Below, piece after piece: positions 1-8,128 of a DNA stretch of 64,000 nt. Each line of letters begins with the position of its first letter. The first letter of the stretch is position 1. Under the pieces are notes generated by a model. It saw only the letters and a list, made by a program, of their open reading frames with translations, had not been told where the DNA came from and did not search any database. The stretch covers positions 62,001-126,000 of the IMG/VR virus record IMGVR_UViG_3300044846_005100. The stretch is one strand, 5' to 3'. A program made the position numbers and the translations under genes. This DNA is from a virus.

Positions 1-215
1 TTCCATATCTTCAACTCGTCTTTAAAGTTAACTATATATATTTGACGAGCTCCACTAAACAATATTTTGCAATCAGGGTTAACTTGTCTATAAGTATTAA
101 TAATATCTATTGAACATTTAGTTTTACCCATCCCTACTGCTAGAGCAATAGTAGCCCTTCTGTCTTTTGAACTAAGAAAGGCTTCAACTGCTTTTTTTTG
201 AACTTCGGATTTCAT
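1..215 (-). CDS. SF2-type helicase, N-terminal fragment (runs off left edge)
   Basis: The reading frame starts at the ATG complementary to 213-215 and is open to the window edge, giving 71 residues. A helix resembling a Q-motif (QKKAVEAF) is followed by a Walker A motif, AVGMGKTK, at about residues 26-33, and then by a second strand (CKILFSGARQ). This is the layout of motifs I and Ia in superfamily 2 helicases, which use ATP to unwind nucleic acid. Only the start is visible, so the family within SF2 is open. The next gene upstream in the operon overlaps it by an ATGA. Confidence 0.7.
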   Translation of the reverse strand, partial: MKSEVQKKAVEAFLSSKDRRATIALAVGMGKTKCSIDIINTYRQVNPDCKILFSGARQIYIVNFKDELKIW

Positions 216-448
216 AAAAAATAATTACAATCTTTTCTAGGATCTTTTAAAACTTCTCCACAAAATTCAGCAGATTGAAATTTATTATCAGGCTTTTTAG
301 AATCCTCTAAGTATGCTTTTAATCTTTTACAATCCTGAGCCTTGCATGCAATGCAGGTGCATCTTATTACATTTTGAGGTAGAAAGAAAGATTGTTCTAC
401 CAAATACCCTTCCCCTCCTTCGGGACACTTTTCTATATTATTATCCAT
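212..448 (-). CDS. Small Cys-rich protein, unknown function
   Basis: 78 residues with seven cysteines, including a CTCIAC cluster at about residues 30-35 plus C8, C40, C63 and C74. Some of these could bind zinc or an iron-sulfur cluster. Its TGA overlaps the ATG of the helicase fragment, so the two are translationally coupled. I do not recognise the family. Confidence 0.7.
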   Translation of the reverse strand: MDNNIEKCPEGGEGYLVEQSFFLPQNVIRCTCIACKAQDCKRLKAYLEDSKKPDNKFQSAEFCGEVLKDPRKDCNYFL

Positions 449-493
449 TTTTTTATTGTTTTTTTTGTTACTATTTTTTGAAGTTTTTTTGGA

Positions 494-652
494 TTATGGT
501 CTCTTTATAATCTTTTCATATTTTTCTTTAAAGAACATATAGATTACATAAGGTTTAACCAAAACCCAAGCAATAATTTCCATTAAAATTATTAATATTA
601 TCCCTAGTATAGAACCTATAAAATATTGTATATTATTAGTTATTTTTTGCAT
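494..652 (-). CDS. Small membrane protein, unknown
   Basis: A 52-residue frame starts MQKITNNIQYF. It has one long hydrophobic stretch at about residues 10-35 and a lysine-rich C-terminus ending KIIKRP. It fills the gap between two co-directional genes, and its start lies in an A-rich leader like its neighbours. It is a likely inner-membrane protein of unknown role. Confidence 0.55.
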   Translation of the reverse strand: MQKITNNIQYFIGSILGIILIILMEIIAWVLVKPYVIYMFFKEKYEKIIKRP

Positions 653-679
653 GATTTTGTGTTTTGAATGATTATTCCT

Positions 680-862
680 TTATTCTATTAAACTTGAATA
701 AGCCTTTGTAATACTCATTAAAACTTTAAGTGAATTACGTTTCATTAGTGCTAAGAAGAATCTGCAAATAATGTAAGGAATTACAAATATGTAAGAAAAA
801 ATATCTAACAAGGTAAGTATAAAAGCAATAATTGCTAACAAAATAATTTTTAAAATTTTCAT
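680..862 (-). CDS. Small membrane protein, unknown
   Basis: 60 residues. The first 40 are almost entirely hydrophobic and could span the membrane twice. A short polar tail (KRNSLKVLMSITKAYSSLIE) follows. It lies just downstream of two transcription terminators, so its expression probably depends on read-through or on an unseen promoter. Function unknown. Confidence 0.6.
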   Translation of the reverse strand: MKILKIILLAIIAFILTLLDIFSYIFVIPYIICRFFLALMKRNSLKVLMSITKAYSSLIE

Positions 863-880
863 ATAATTAATTTTATGTGT

Positions 881-914
881 AAAAAAAAATGCCAGGTCGT
901 CTCTGTCCCTGGCT
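881..914 (-). terminator. Intrinsic terminator (distal of a tandem pair)
   Basis: Read on the minus strand, GCCAGG and CCTGGC form a six-pair stem, with an 11-base loop, directly followed by A and a run of nine T. This is a classic rho-independent terminator for leftward transcription. It is the second of two between the SPFH gene and the small membrane gene. Confidence 0.8.
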
Positions 915-995
915 TTAATACTTTAAGATATTTCTATCTAAGGTTTTGTCCATTTAAGGGGGCAGGCTGTATCTTACCTTTAACCCGAAGAGATT

Positions 996-1030
996 TAAAA
1001 AAAAATGGCAGACATCGCTTAACTGCCTGG
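996..1030 (-). terminator. Intrinsic terminator (proximal of a tandem pair)
   Basis: On the minus strand GGCAG and CTGCC form a stem followed by A and nine T. It lies about 45 bp after the SPFH stop codon. A CCAGGC motif next to the stem is complementary to part of the distal terminator, so the two hairpins could compete. Confidence 0.75.
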
Positions 1031-1077
1031 CTTTCGACACCATTGTTCCCATTAGGTACTACGATTTTTAAACCTTT

Positions 1078-1887
1078 TTATTTTACAGGAATACTCATTA
1101 TTGTAGAACCACCTGTTACTGCGGAAGGCATAACACCATTCCATCTATTAATAGCTTTTTCCTTTAGAATTTGATCTGTAAGACCCTTACTACGAATTAA
1201 ATTCTGTTCAGTTACCAATTGTTCTAATTCATTTAATTTCTTTTGTTCAACAATTTCTTGATCTATTACTGAAATATTGGTATTAACTTCATTTCTATTG
1301 TCAATTTTTTTCTTTACTTTATCAGAGAAATCTAATTGGCAACTAAAAGTCATCAACTTCAAGCCTTTTTTCTCAAATTCTTCTCCAATAACTTTTTGTA
1401 CATTTTCCTCAAATTTTAATGAACCTCCATTAGCCATTAATTCATCAGTAGTGTACTTTCTTGATTCTTCTTTCATAACATCATAGATTTTAGTTTCTAA
1501 GATATTGTTTTCTAAAGTTGTCATAAAGTCTTCACCTGCTCCTAAATGTTTATTTTCAAAAACTACATCAACAGCTCTTTTTTCAATAACCATAAATGAA
1601 TAAATAGGTTTAGAAGTAAACTCCGTGTTATCAGAAGCTTTTAAATGAAGAACTTTAGAATCATTGTCATCAAATGAAGCTCTTTGTTCAAATAATGGTA
1701 CTTGAAATAATTCTGTACCTGGAGACCAAGTACTTACTCTTCCTTTTACAAGAGAGAAATCACTTTTTCCATCTTTACCATAATTTTCCATTAATACTCC
1801 TACATAATTAGGTGCAACTCTTTCACAAGAAGTGAATGTCAACGCTATTGTTAAAGCAAATAGCAAGCTCATAAATGTTTTTTTCAT
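1078..1887 (-). CDS. SPFH/band-7 (prohibitin-like) lipoprotein
   Basis: 269 residues. An N-terminal lipoprotein signal ends in the lipobox TFTSC (Cys at about residue 21), so the mature protein should be lipid-anchored outside the inner membrane. Residues about 25-215 read as an SPFH/band-7 domain, followed by a charged coiled-coil (NRNEVNTNISVIDQEIVEQK and onward) and a tail ending GGSTIMSIPVK. SPFH proteins assemble into membrane-bound rings; their phage role is not established, and superinfection exclusion or envelope remodelling are possibilities. Prohibitin-like genes are known in crAss-like phages. Two terminators follow, so it may be strongly expressed as a unit. Confidence 0.8.
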   Translation of the reverse strand: MKKTFMSLLFALTIALTFTSCERVAPNYVGVLMENYGKDGKSDFSLVKGRVSTWSPGTELFQVPLFEQRASFDDNDSKVLHLKASDNTEFTSKPIYSFMVIEKRAVDVVFENKHLGAGEDFMTTLENNILETKIYDVMKEESRKYTTDELMANGGSLKFEENVQKVIGEEFEKKGLKLMTFSCQLDFSDKVKKKIDNRNEVNTNISVIDQEIVEQKKLNELEQLVTEQNLIRSKGLTDQILKEKAINRWNGVMPSAVTGGSTIMSIPVK

Positions 1888-1899
1888 TTTGATTTGGGT

Positions 1900-2064
1900 T
1901 TAATTGTTAAAAAAATTTTTTTTGATATATAAAGACAGAAAGTAGAAATACAATCCTGCCATTAAAAATCCTATCCAAGCGTTGATATGGTTAAATACCC
2001 AGATAGAAAAATATCCTACGATAAGGGATAAAAGGGTTAGTGCTAAAAATTTGTTGGTTGTCAT
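1900..2064 (-). CDS. Small membrane protein, unknown
   Basis: A 54-residue frame starts MTTNKFLALTLLSL. It contains two hydrophobic segments (about residues 6-24 and 28-47) and a basic, Asn-rich end. It sits directly upstream of the SPFH lipoprotein in the same orientation, so a role at the membrane together with it is plausible but unproven. Confidence 0.6.
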   Translation of the reverse strand: MTTNKFLALTLLSLIVGYFSIWVFNHINAWIGFLMAGLYFYFLSLYIKKNFFNN

Positions 2065-2082
2065 TTTTTATAAAATTTTAAG

Positions 2083-2394
2083 TTAAAAATATCTTTTTCT
2101 TCTTTTTATTTGTTCAGAAACGGATTCTAAATTATTTCTCAAAAATTCACTACCAATAATATCTGATGTGTTACTACGATTTTGCTCATCTTGATATATG
2201 TAATCTAATATACTTTCTAAAGTTTGAGCGGACATATCTTTTCTTTCATTATTGGAAAGTGTTAAGTCTTTTAAATTATTACCTTGTCCAGATCCTGAAG
2301 CACCTGATTCATTACCAGAATCACCTTGTTGAGGGTCTTGAGGAGGATTTACTCTTTTAAAGTAACTGCTGTCTATTGTTATACTTTTTGTCAT
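2083..2394 (-). CDS. Unknown protein with disordered Ser/Gly/Asn-rich segment
   Basis: 103 residues. Residues about 15-42 are rich in Gly, Ser, Asn and Pro and look disordered; the rest is polar and probably helical, ending in RRKRYF. The start overlaps the stop of the vWA-like partner gene by four bases, so it belongs to the MoxR operon. No family recognised. Confidence 0.65.
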   Translation of the reverse strand: MTKSITIDSSYFKRVNPPQDPQQGDSGNESGASGSGQGNNLKDLTLSNNERKDMSAQTLESILDYIYQDEQNRSNTSDIIGSEFLRNNLESVSEQIKRRKRYF

Positions 2395-3290
2395 AAATTT
2401 GCTATTTTAATAATTCTTTGTACGGTGGAGTCTTCACTTAATTCTTTATTAACCATGTTACCTGAAATTATATCATATCTATCAGATAAATCTTCTATAA
2501 TTTGGGATTCATAGATGAATGATTCTATACTGGAGTCTCTGCCTAAAGCTAAATAAGAGTTGAACAAAGTGTAGTGAAAAAATTCAGGGTGAGAAAAAGC
2601 AAAAATATTAGTTAAATTAAGTTTACAACTAGATTTAGCAACATTTACAATGGTGTAACCCCATCCTCCTCCAAAAGCATTTGTGTCTGAATCAAAAACA
2701 TCAATGTTTAAGCTGATATTTAAAGCTTGGCAAGAAAGAATTAGTTTTAAAATCTTTATAAAAGATGTTTCATAACATTCGTCTGCAAATGTTCCTACTT
2801 GGAAAGCAATATTTAAAGTTTTGCTTTTTTTACCTTGTACTTGTTTATTAAATATTTTATCACTTTGTTTAGCGTATTCAACTATTGATAAGTTACCTGA
2901 AAATTTATCTAAATTATACTTTCTTTTGGCACTTTTACCTTCATGTATAATTTTTAAAAAATCTTTGTCAGCATTTAACTGCTTTCTAGCTTTTTCAAGA
3001 ATTAATTTTTTGTTAGCAGTAATTTCACCTCTTTCTCGAAAATAAGAACGAGGAGTGTTTCCTATATTTTTGTATCCTGTACTTAGTAATACTTCAGGTA
3101 AATTTGCAGGATTATCATAAAAATATAAGTCATATAAATTTTCAAATCTTATTAATCCATTACCACTCGCTAATGTTTCTCTATGAAATTTAGGCTTGTA
3201 ATTTTCAGGATATTTTATATGTGGTTGTTTCTTGCAAAGATCTAGTCTAATTTCGTCTGCTGTAGAGAGCACCCTTGTTCCTAATGTCAT
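2391..3290 (-). CDS. Putative vWA-like partner of the MoxR ATPase
   Basis: 299 residues, 12 bp downstream of the MoxR-type ATPase. The C-terminal half alternates hydrophobic strands and helices (LNIAFQVGTFADECYETSF, LNISLNIDVFDSD), as in a von Willebrand A or Rossmann-like fold. I do not see an intact DxSxS metal site. MoxR-family ATPases are usually encoded next to a vWA protein, which is the main reason for the call. It could be a degenerate vWA domain or an unrelated cofactor. Confidence 0.45.
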   Translation of the reverse strand: MTLGTRVLSTADEIRLDLCKKQPHIKYPENYKPKFHRETLASGNGLIRFENLYDLYFYDNPANLPEVLLSTGYKNIGNTPRSYFRERGEITANKKLILEKARKQLNADKDFLKIIHEGKSAKRKYNLDKFSGNLSIVEYAKQSDKIFNKQVQGKKSKTLNIAFQVGTFADECYETSFIKILKLILSCQALNISLNIDVFDSDTNAFGGGWGYTIVNVAKSSCKLNLTNIFAFSHPEFFHYTLFNSYLALGRDSSIESFIYESQIIEDLSDRYDIISGNMVNKELSEDSTVQRIIKIANL

Positions 3291-3302
3291 ATTAATATTG
3301 AT

Positions 3303-4634
3303 TTACATGTTAGATTTTACAGAATTTTTATCAGTTTCTTCTAATGAACTTAAAAGAGTATCTATACATTCTTCATAAGACTCTCCTGATTTTACCATAT
3401 TGGCTATATCTTCTATATTTCTAGTAGAAAGATATGAACCAATTTTTTGTAAACTCTCTCTTAATTTAGTTACTTTATAGTATTGAACTCCTGATTCATC
3501 ACATAATTTTCTCTCCAAAGGCTCATGGTAATCTACGAAGAATTTACACATTCTAAATCTATCCATTAATGCCATATCCTGAAAATCTCTTCCTGAAAAA
3601 TCTTGTGACCCATTTCCCCATGTATTACCACACATAATGATATAGAAATCTTTATGTTTAACGGCAATAGGATTAGAGTCTCTATGAGGAATAGAGATTG
3701 AAGTAGAGTTATCTGCTACACCATTAAAGAATAAAGACATATCTCCACTCATTGCATCGTACTCATCAACTAAGAATATACCTCCATTCTCATAGCAATT
3801 TAAAAATGTAGTATTCAAATACGTTTCAGATGCAGGTTGTTTGTATCCCATCAAATCATGTACTGAACTATCTCTTGAACAAGAATATTTATAGAATGGA
3901 AGCCCTAATGATTTTGCAAACTCTTGAGCCATAAAAGTCTTTCCTGTACCAGCAGGCCCTACTAACATTAATTTTTTAGAAAAAACTAAAGTTTTTAATG
4001 CTTTTTCATAAATAGGGTGGGCTAAATGGTCTACGTTAGCTGAAACAGTAGTATCTCCCACAGTAATATTAATAATGCTTCTGCCTTTATTAAACTCCTG
4101 TAATAAGTCTTCTTTTATGTTGCTAACTATTCTGGAAGTTTCTGTAAAATAAGCTTCTTTTAATTCCTCAGTCTTTTCTTCTAAAAGTTCTTGGTAAGAA
4201 GAAAGAATATTTGAAGAATTTTCAATGTACTTACCTTGTGTTTCTTGGAACACTTCATCAATTTCTTTAGCTAGTCTTTCCAAATCAAACTCTAAAGGTA
4301 ATTTAACTTCTCCTTGATTTTGATTGTCCATTTGTTGCTCTAAATTTTCTTGTTTTTCCATTTGTTTATTGTTTTTATTTAATGATTGATTTTCTTCTTT
4401 TAAAGAGTATTTTTTTATAAAATCTGTAAAGGTAATATTAGTTTTTGGTGCTGTATCATTCCAATCTGGTTGCAGAGCCCATTCACTACTAATTGATTGT
4501 GACCATGAAATGCAACACCATTTTTCATTATCAAAAGTAAGCTTATCAAAAACAATTTCACCTTTTTTTCTCAAGAACTCTATTATTTCTTTATACTCTT
4601 GTTCAGATCTTAATTGAATAATTTCTTTTCTCAT
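3303..4634 (-). CDS. MoxR/CbbQ-type AAA+ ATPase
   Basis: 443 residues. The first 120 form a variable N-terminal region with a Gln/Asn-rich stretch, followed by a helical coiled-coil (about 120-180). The AAA+ core has Walker A GPAGTGKT at about 226-233, Walker B GGIFLVDEYD at about 284-292, and a sensor-like strand DFYIIMCGNT. This arrangement fits MoxR/CbbQ ATPases, which act as chaperones that remodel or activate partner proteins. The start overlaps the stop of a membrane-protein gene by four bases, and the vWA-like gene follows. Substrate unknown. Confidence 0.85.
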   Translation of the reverse strand: MRKEIIQLRSEQEYKEIIEFLRKKGEIVFDKLTFDNEKWCCISWSQSISSEWALQPDWNDTAPKTNITFTDFIKKYSLKEENQSLNKNNKQMEKQENLEQQMDNQNQGEVKLPLEFDLERLAKEIDEVFQETQGKYIENSSNILSSYQELLEEKTEELKEAYFTETSRIVSNIKEDLLQEFNKGRSIINITVGDTTVSANVDHLAHPIYEKALKTLVFSKKLMLVGPAGTGKTFMAQEFAKSLGLPFYKYSCSRDSSVHDLMGYKQPASETYLNTTFLNCYENGGIFLVDEYDAMSGDMSLFFNGVADNSTSISIPHRDSNPIAVKHKDFYIIMCGNTWGNGSQDFSGRDFQDMALMDRFRMCKFFVDYHEPLERKLCDESGVQYYKVTKLRESLQKIGSYLSTRNIEDIANMVKSGESYEECIDTLLSSLEETDKNSVKSNM

Positions 4635-5179
4635 TTTTTTATTTTTAATTTATCAAAATATTTCTTATCTTCAGCGTAACCTTTGAGAGATGTACCATTA
4701 TAAATTTCATAAATATATCTATCGAAAATACTAAAAATCCAATGGTCATAGTGTCTATAGTCATTTCTAGTTGACTTACATCCAGGTTGAGGTCTTTTAC
4801 CTGCGTTGCGCATTCCTAGCAAATTTTTATTAGTCATTACAAGTTTTGACTTTAAATTATCTGATTCCAATCTATATTGTTGTTTTATAAGATTTTTATC
4901 TTTAAAAGGAAGTTGGTCAATCAACCAATCTACTGTTTTTAAAGTTAGTGGTAAATCTTTAGATTTTGACAAGCTATCTAAATTTGATTTTAAGCACTTA
5001 ATTTCTTTAGCTTGATAACTAATCGTATCTTTTTGTTTCTGTGCATCAGCGTTAAAATAAAGCACCATTACAAGAAAAGTTATCACTACTCCTATGGTTG
5101 CTTTTTTGAAGAAATTGTATTTTATTTGTTTTTCTTCATCCAACTCCCACAAGAGAGTTTCTTTATTAAATTTGTACAT
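4631..5179 (-). CDS. Single-pass membrane protein upstream of MoxR
   Basis: 182 residues. A transmembrane helix lies at about 25-44 after a cytoplasmic N-terminus, followed by a coiled-coil (about 45-80) and a soluble, basic C-terminal domain. Its stop overlaps the MoxR start (ATGA), implying coupled translation. It may anchor or be a client of the ATPase; that is inference from position only. Confidence 0.7.
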   Translation of the reverse strand: MYKFNKETLLWELDEEKQIKYNFFKKATIGVVITFLVMVLYFNADAQKQKDTISYQAKEIKCLKSNLDSLSKSKDLPLTLKTVDWLIDQLPFKDKNLIKQQYRLESDNLKSKLVMTNKNLLGMRNAGKRPQPGCKSTRNDYRHYDHWIFSIFDRYIYEIYNGTSLKGYAEDKKYFDKLKIKK

Positions 5180-5301
5180 AATTTTAATTTTTAAATTTTT
5201 AAAAGAACTGTATAAACCCTACAATATACAATTTGTTAACTTTAGATTAATTTGATTTAATGTTCAAGGTTTGTAAGGTTTAAACATCTTCTTAAATAGA
5301 T

Positions 5302-5508
5302 TTAATTTTCAAATGGTGAATCATGTTTAGGTTGAACAAGTTTACTTTTCAATAATTTTTCACTCATATCTTTATTTTTACTTCGTTCCAATACAACAGC
5401 AACCCTACCATGATCCATAGTAGCTGTTACTGATTCAACTCTCCAACCATCATCTATATATTTTTGGATGATTTCTTGATTGTTACTTATTATAAATTTC
5501 TGTTCCAT
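5302..5508 (-). CDS. Small protein, unknown
   Basis: 68 residues starting MEQKFIISNNQEIIQ. The segment YIDDGWRVESVTA followed by a strand (GRVAVVLERS) resembles the small beta-alpha-beta proteins common in phages, such as DUF4177-type proteins. That resemblance is by eye only. It stands alone with about 110 bp gaps on both sides. Confidence 0.6.
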   Translation of the reverse strand: MEQKFIISNNQEIIQKYIDDGWRVESVTATMDHGRVAVVLERSKNKDMSEKLLKSKLVQPKHDSPFEN

Positions 5509-5621
5509 TTAATTTTAATTTAATTTTTTAAAAAGACTACACAAAGACTAAGTTGTTTATTTCAAATATAAGAATAGTGTTATTTGATTAGCCTTTGTGT
5601 ATCATCTTGGGTTATTTCTTT

Positions 5622-6434
5622 TTAAATTGTTTTCCATTTCCAATCACAGCTTGATTCTGATTTTGTTTGGCAAGTAAATATATTATAAGATTCTCTCCAA
5701 TTTGCTAGATAAACAATACCCTCTGGACTTTTTACTAATAATTCAACGTGTATTGGGGGTGTTTCTTCGTAAACTGTTTTCCATCTATCTTGTTCTTGTT
5801 GCCATTTAGCACCTTTAATAAACATTAATTTTTCTCTATCACAATAAGGATGAGTTATACTTTGGCAGTTTAAAATAGCAGCTTCTTCATCTATCTCTTG
5901 TTTATCCCTTTTACTGTTCAACCAATCTGTTAATGATTCTTTAGTTTCTTTAGATAATGCATTGTCTAATTTAGATTCAAGTTTTTCAAGATTTAATGGT
6001 TCTTGTTTAGGTTCTTCTTGTTTACCACAAGCACATCCATATTTACTAATAGCTTGTTTACAATTTTCACAAATTTGTTTAGTTTCTTCTTGTGGGATGA
6101 TTATTTTTCTTTTTAAATTACCATAATATGGTGGAACATCTATATCTTCTTCAAATGTTCTATACATACCATAACGTGGCTCTAATTTAATCTCAACATA
6201 TTCACAACTTGGGTTTTTTACAAACCATTCTAAAAAAGTATCATCAATAGATTGTACGCCATCTTCAATTAGCAAATTATTAGTAGTAAGTATTACTTTA
6301 TAAGCATATTGACCATTTCTATTTTTTAAAATATCTCCTGTAAATGAGCATTTTGCCCATATTCCATTTTGATTAACTTTTTCATTGTTATCTATTATAT
6401 ATAACTCGTCTTGTATTTTGTATAAATTTTTCAT
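5622..6434 (-). CDS. Unknown protein with zinc-ribbon-like motif and DUF551-like C-terminus
   Basis: 270 residues. The N-terminal 110 residues are a strand-rich domain. A CENCKQ and CACGKQ pair at about 127-143 could bind zinc. The C-terminal 55 residues (from about WKTVYEETPPIHV) have the spacing of the DUF551 domain found in many phage proteins of unknown role. The middle segment (EEAAILNC to FIKGAKWQQEQ) is a short phage linker often seen before DUF551. The start overlaps the HNH endonuclease stop by four bases. Confidence 0.65.
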   Translation of the reverse strand: MKNLYKIQDELYIIDNNEKVNQNGIWAKCSFTGDILKNRNGQYAYKVILTTNNLLIEDGVQSIDDTFLEWFVKNPSCEYVEIKLEPRYGMYRTFEEDIDVPPYYGNLKRKIIIPQEETKQICENCKQAISKYGCACGKQEEPKQEPLNLEKLESKLDNALSKETKESLTDWLNSKRDKQEIDEEAAILNCQSITHPYCDREKLMFIKGAKWQQEQDRWKTVYEETPPIHVELLVKSPEGIVYLANWRESYNIFTCQTKSESSCDWKWKTI

Positions 6435-6994
6435 ATTTTAGGTAAATTAAGGTGTTTCCAATATCTATTTGTTCTAATACCATCTATTGTACTGTAAGAT
6501 ATGTTATAGCTTTCTGACAATTCTTTTGTTGTAGTTCCTCTTTGCAACAAAGAATGTATTTTAATAACATCTACATCTTTTAATTTAGAATTACGATTTT
6601 CTTCTCCTTTTAAGGTTAAATTGTTTTTAATAGCGTGGTCTAAATTCTCTCTATGAGAAACCCATTCTAAATTTTCAATAGCATTATCAGTTTTATCTCC
6701 ATTAATATGGTTTACTTGAAGTTTAGATTCAGTATTATCTATAAAATGTTCTGCTACAAGTCTATGAACAAGTACCATTTTTCTTGTTGCATTTTTTTGT
6801 AAAACAACAGTTAAATAACTTTTACTTTGAGGAGATAATTTAAGTAATCTTTCTTTTCTTGAAAATTCATTTCCTAAAGATTTTACATTTCCAAAATTAG
6901 AAACTTGATAAAATGTTTCATAACCTATAATATCTTTCCAAGTTTCTTTACTAGGTTTTTTCGTTGGTAAAACCCATATATTTTTTTCTTCCAT
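6431..6994 (-). CDS. HNH homing endonuclease (NUMOD4 + HNH)
   Basis: 187 residues. A NUMOD4 DNA-binding segment opens the protein (TWKDIIGYETFYQVSNFG, about 18-35). An HNH nuclease core follows, with VHRLVAEHF (about 77-85), the catalytic-region motif QVNHINGDKTDN (about 93-104) and NLEWVSHREN. The C-terminus (KELSESYNISYSTIDGI) looks like a helix-turn-helix. All expected HNH residues are present, so it should be active. It lies between two unrelated genes with no visible intron, so it is probably a free-standing homing endonuclease. Confidence 0.9.
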   Translation of the reverse strand: MEEKNIWVLPTKKPSKETWKDIIGYETFYQVSNFGNVKSLGNEFSRKERLLKLSPQSKSYLTVVLQKNATRKMVLVHRLVAEHFIDNTESKLQVNHINGDKTDNAIENLEWVSHRENLDHAIKNNLTLKGEENRNSKLKDVDVIKIHSLLQRGTTTKELSESYNISYSTIDGIRTNRYWKHLNLPKI

Positions 6995-6999
6995 AATTA

Positions 7000-7263
7000 T
7001 TATTTTAAAATAATTGTTGATTGATTATAATTACTTTTACCACTACTTTGATTTGTTACAATGACTTCAGGAGTTTCTGTATTAGAATCTAATGGAATCA
7101 TAATCCAAACAGCTTTACTATAATTAGATGGAGATATTTGTAAAAACTTATATTGTTTTCCATTAATTTCATATATAGAGTGAGGAGTACTTATTACTTC
7201 TCCTTCATCATAACAAGAAGTTAATAATGCAATTGATGCTAATACTAATAATAATTTTTTCAT
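7000..7263 (-). CDS. Small lipoprotein, unknown
   Basis: 87 residues from the start MKKLLLVLASIALLTSC, chosen over an upstream ATG because it places the signal peptide at the N-terminus and follows an A-rich leader. The lipobox LLTSC (Cys 17) predicts a lipid-anchored envelope protein. The mature part is small and strand-rich. It pairs with the next lipoprotein gene. Confidence 0.7.
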   Translation of the reverse strand: MKKLLLVLASIALLTSCYDEGEVISTPHSIYEINGKQYKFLQISPSNYSKAVWIMIPLDSNTETPEVIVTNQSSGKSNYNQSTIILK

Positions 7264-7273
7264 GATTTTAATT

Positions 7274-7618
7274 TTAATTTTTTTGAAAAATTCCAAATAC
7301 ATTATGTTGTGTTCTATCTAAAATAAGTGTATGTTTTAAAACTTTAAGTCCAACATCACTTGGTTCATATAATCTTACAGTATCTTTATGAGTAAAGTAT
7401 TCAAACTCCAATCCTGTAAATGATATATATCCACTTTCATAATCTCCTTCTTTAATACAAGGATACCAATTAAATCCACTCCAATATTGAATACCAAAAC
7501 TATTCTGATTGAATCTGAATTTTTTATTATTGGTTGAAATGTAATTTTCAATTGGGTTTTCATATACTTTACCACAACTAGACAAAGTAATAATTAAGAT
7601 AACTAATAGTTTTTTCAT
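7274..7618 (-). CDS. Small lipoprotein, unknown
   Basis: 114 residues with a short lipoprotein signal (MKKLLVILIITLSSCGK, Cys 15). The mature domain is strand-rich with several aromatic residues (IQYWSGFNWYPC). It lies immediately after the terminator of the structured RNA candidate and 11 bp before a second lipoprotein gene. Phage lipoproteins often act in superinfection exclusion; nothing in the sequence proves that here. Confidence 0.7.
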   Translation of the reverse strand: MKKLLVILIITLSSCGKVYENPIENYISTNNKKFRFNQNSFGIQYWSGFNWYPCIKEGDYESGYISFTGLEFEYFTHKDTVRLYEPSDVGLKVLKHTLILDRTQHNVFGIFQKN

Positions 7619-7635
7619 GATTTTAATTTTTAATT

Positions 7636-7682
7636 AAAAAAAATACTCCAACCTATCTACTCGTCAGTAGCATCAGTTGGAG
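7636..7682 (-). terminator. Strong intrinsic terminator ending the structured RNA region
   Basis: On the minus strand CTCCAAC pairs with GTTGGAG, with an inner CTACT/AGTAG helix. TA and eight T follow. It terminates leftward transcription of the RNA region that precedes it. Confidence 0.85.
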
Positions 7683-8121
7683 GGTTCTCCGCTTATTTTC
7701 TTCGTCAGAGTGCTAAGACCTATCCGCAGTGAGCATTGCTAAGAGGCTTGACAGGTACTATTCAATAAGAGGTTTCATTGTTTCTAAATAAACAATTACG
7801 TTATTGAAAAAATTCCCTTCCTTTATACGTTGTATAGGGATAACCACTCATTGCAATTTTAAAGAAATTATCTTTACAGCATTGCGAGTATCATTAAAAA
7901 CTTACATAGCCATCAAGACTTGGGATAAAATTTGGATTGTTTAACTGCCTTACTCAAGCTATTCTCACTCAATTGGGGATTCAGCTCCATTTTACCATAC
8001 TCAACAAACATAACACCTCTTGATAGTGTTGTAATGACACTGGGGACAATTTACAGGAATCGAACCATACCCATCTACCAATTCATACATTACTTGTTTG
8101 TCTTTCTCTATGTAAGTCTTT
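7683..8121 (-). ncRNA. Candidate large structured non-coding RNA
   Basis: About 440 bases with no credible gene, followed by a strong terminator. The minus strand holds several helices. An exact 10-bp pairing joins 8108-8117 to 7900-7909 and encloses about 200 bases. AACAC/GTGTT forms a hairpin near 8030. Nested helices TTCAATAA/TTATTGAA and ATTGTTT/AAACAAT occupy about 7760-7808. A T-loop-like GGTTCGATTCC occurs near 8052-8066, but its flanks do not form a tRNA arm. Length, position and helices recall the large ornate phage RNAs (GOLLD and ROOL classes), but I cannot match a known family. It may be co-transcribed with the gene ending at 8129 and then processed. Confidence 0.55.
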
Positions 8122-8128
8122 TTTTTTA

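Noticed and set aside
8041-8100. Possible minus-strand tRNA because of GGTTCGATTCC
   Set aside because: The sequences on either side do not form a T stem or acceptor stem, and no anticodon arm is found. Treated as part of the structured RNA candidate.
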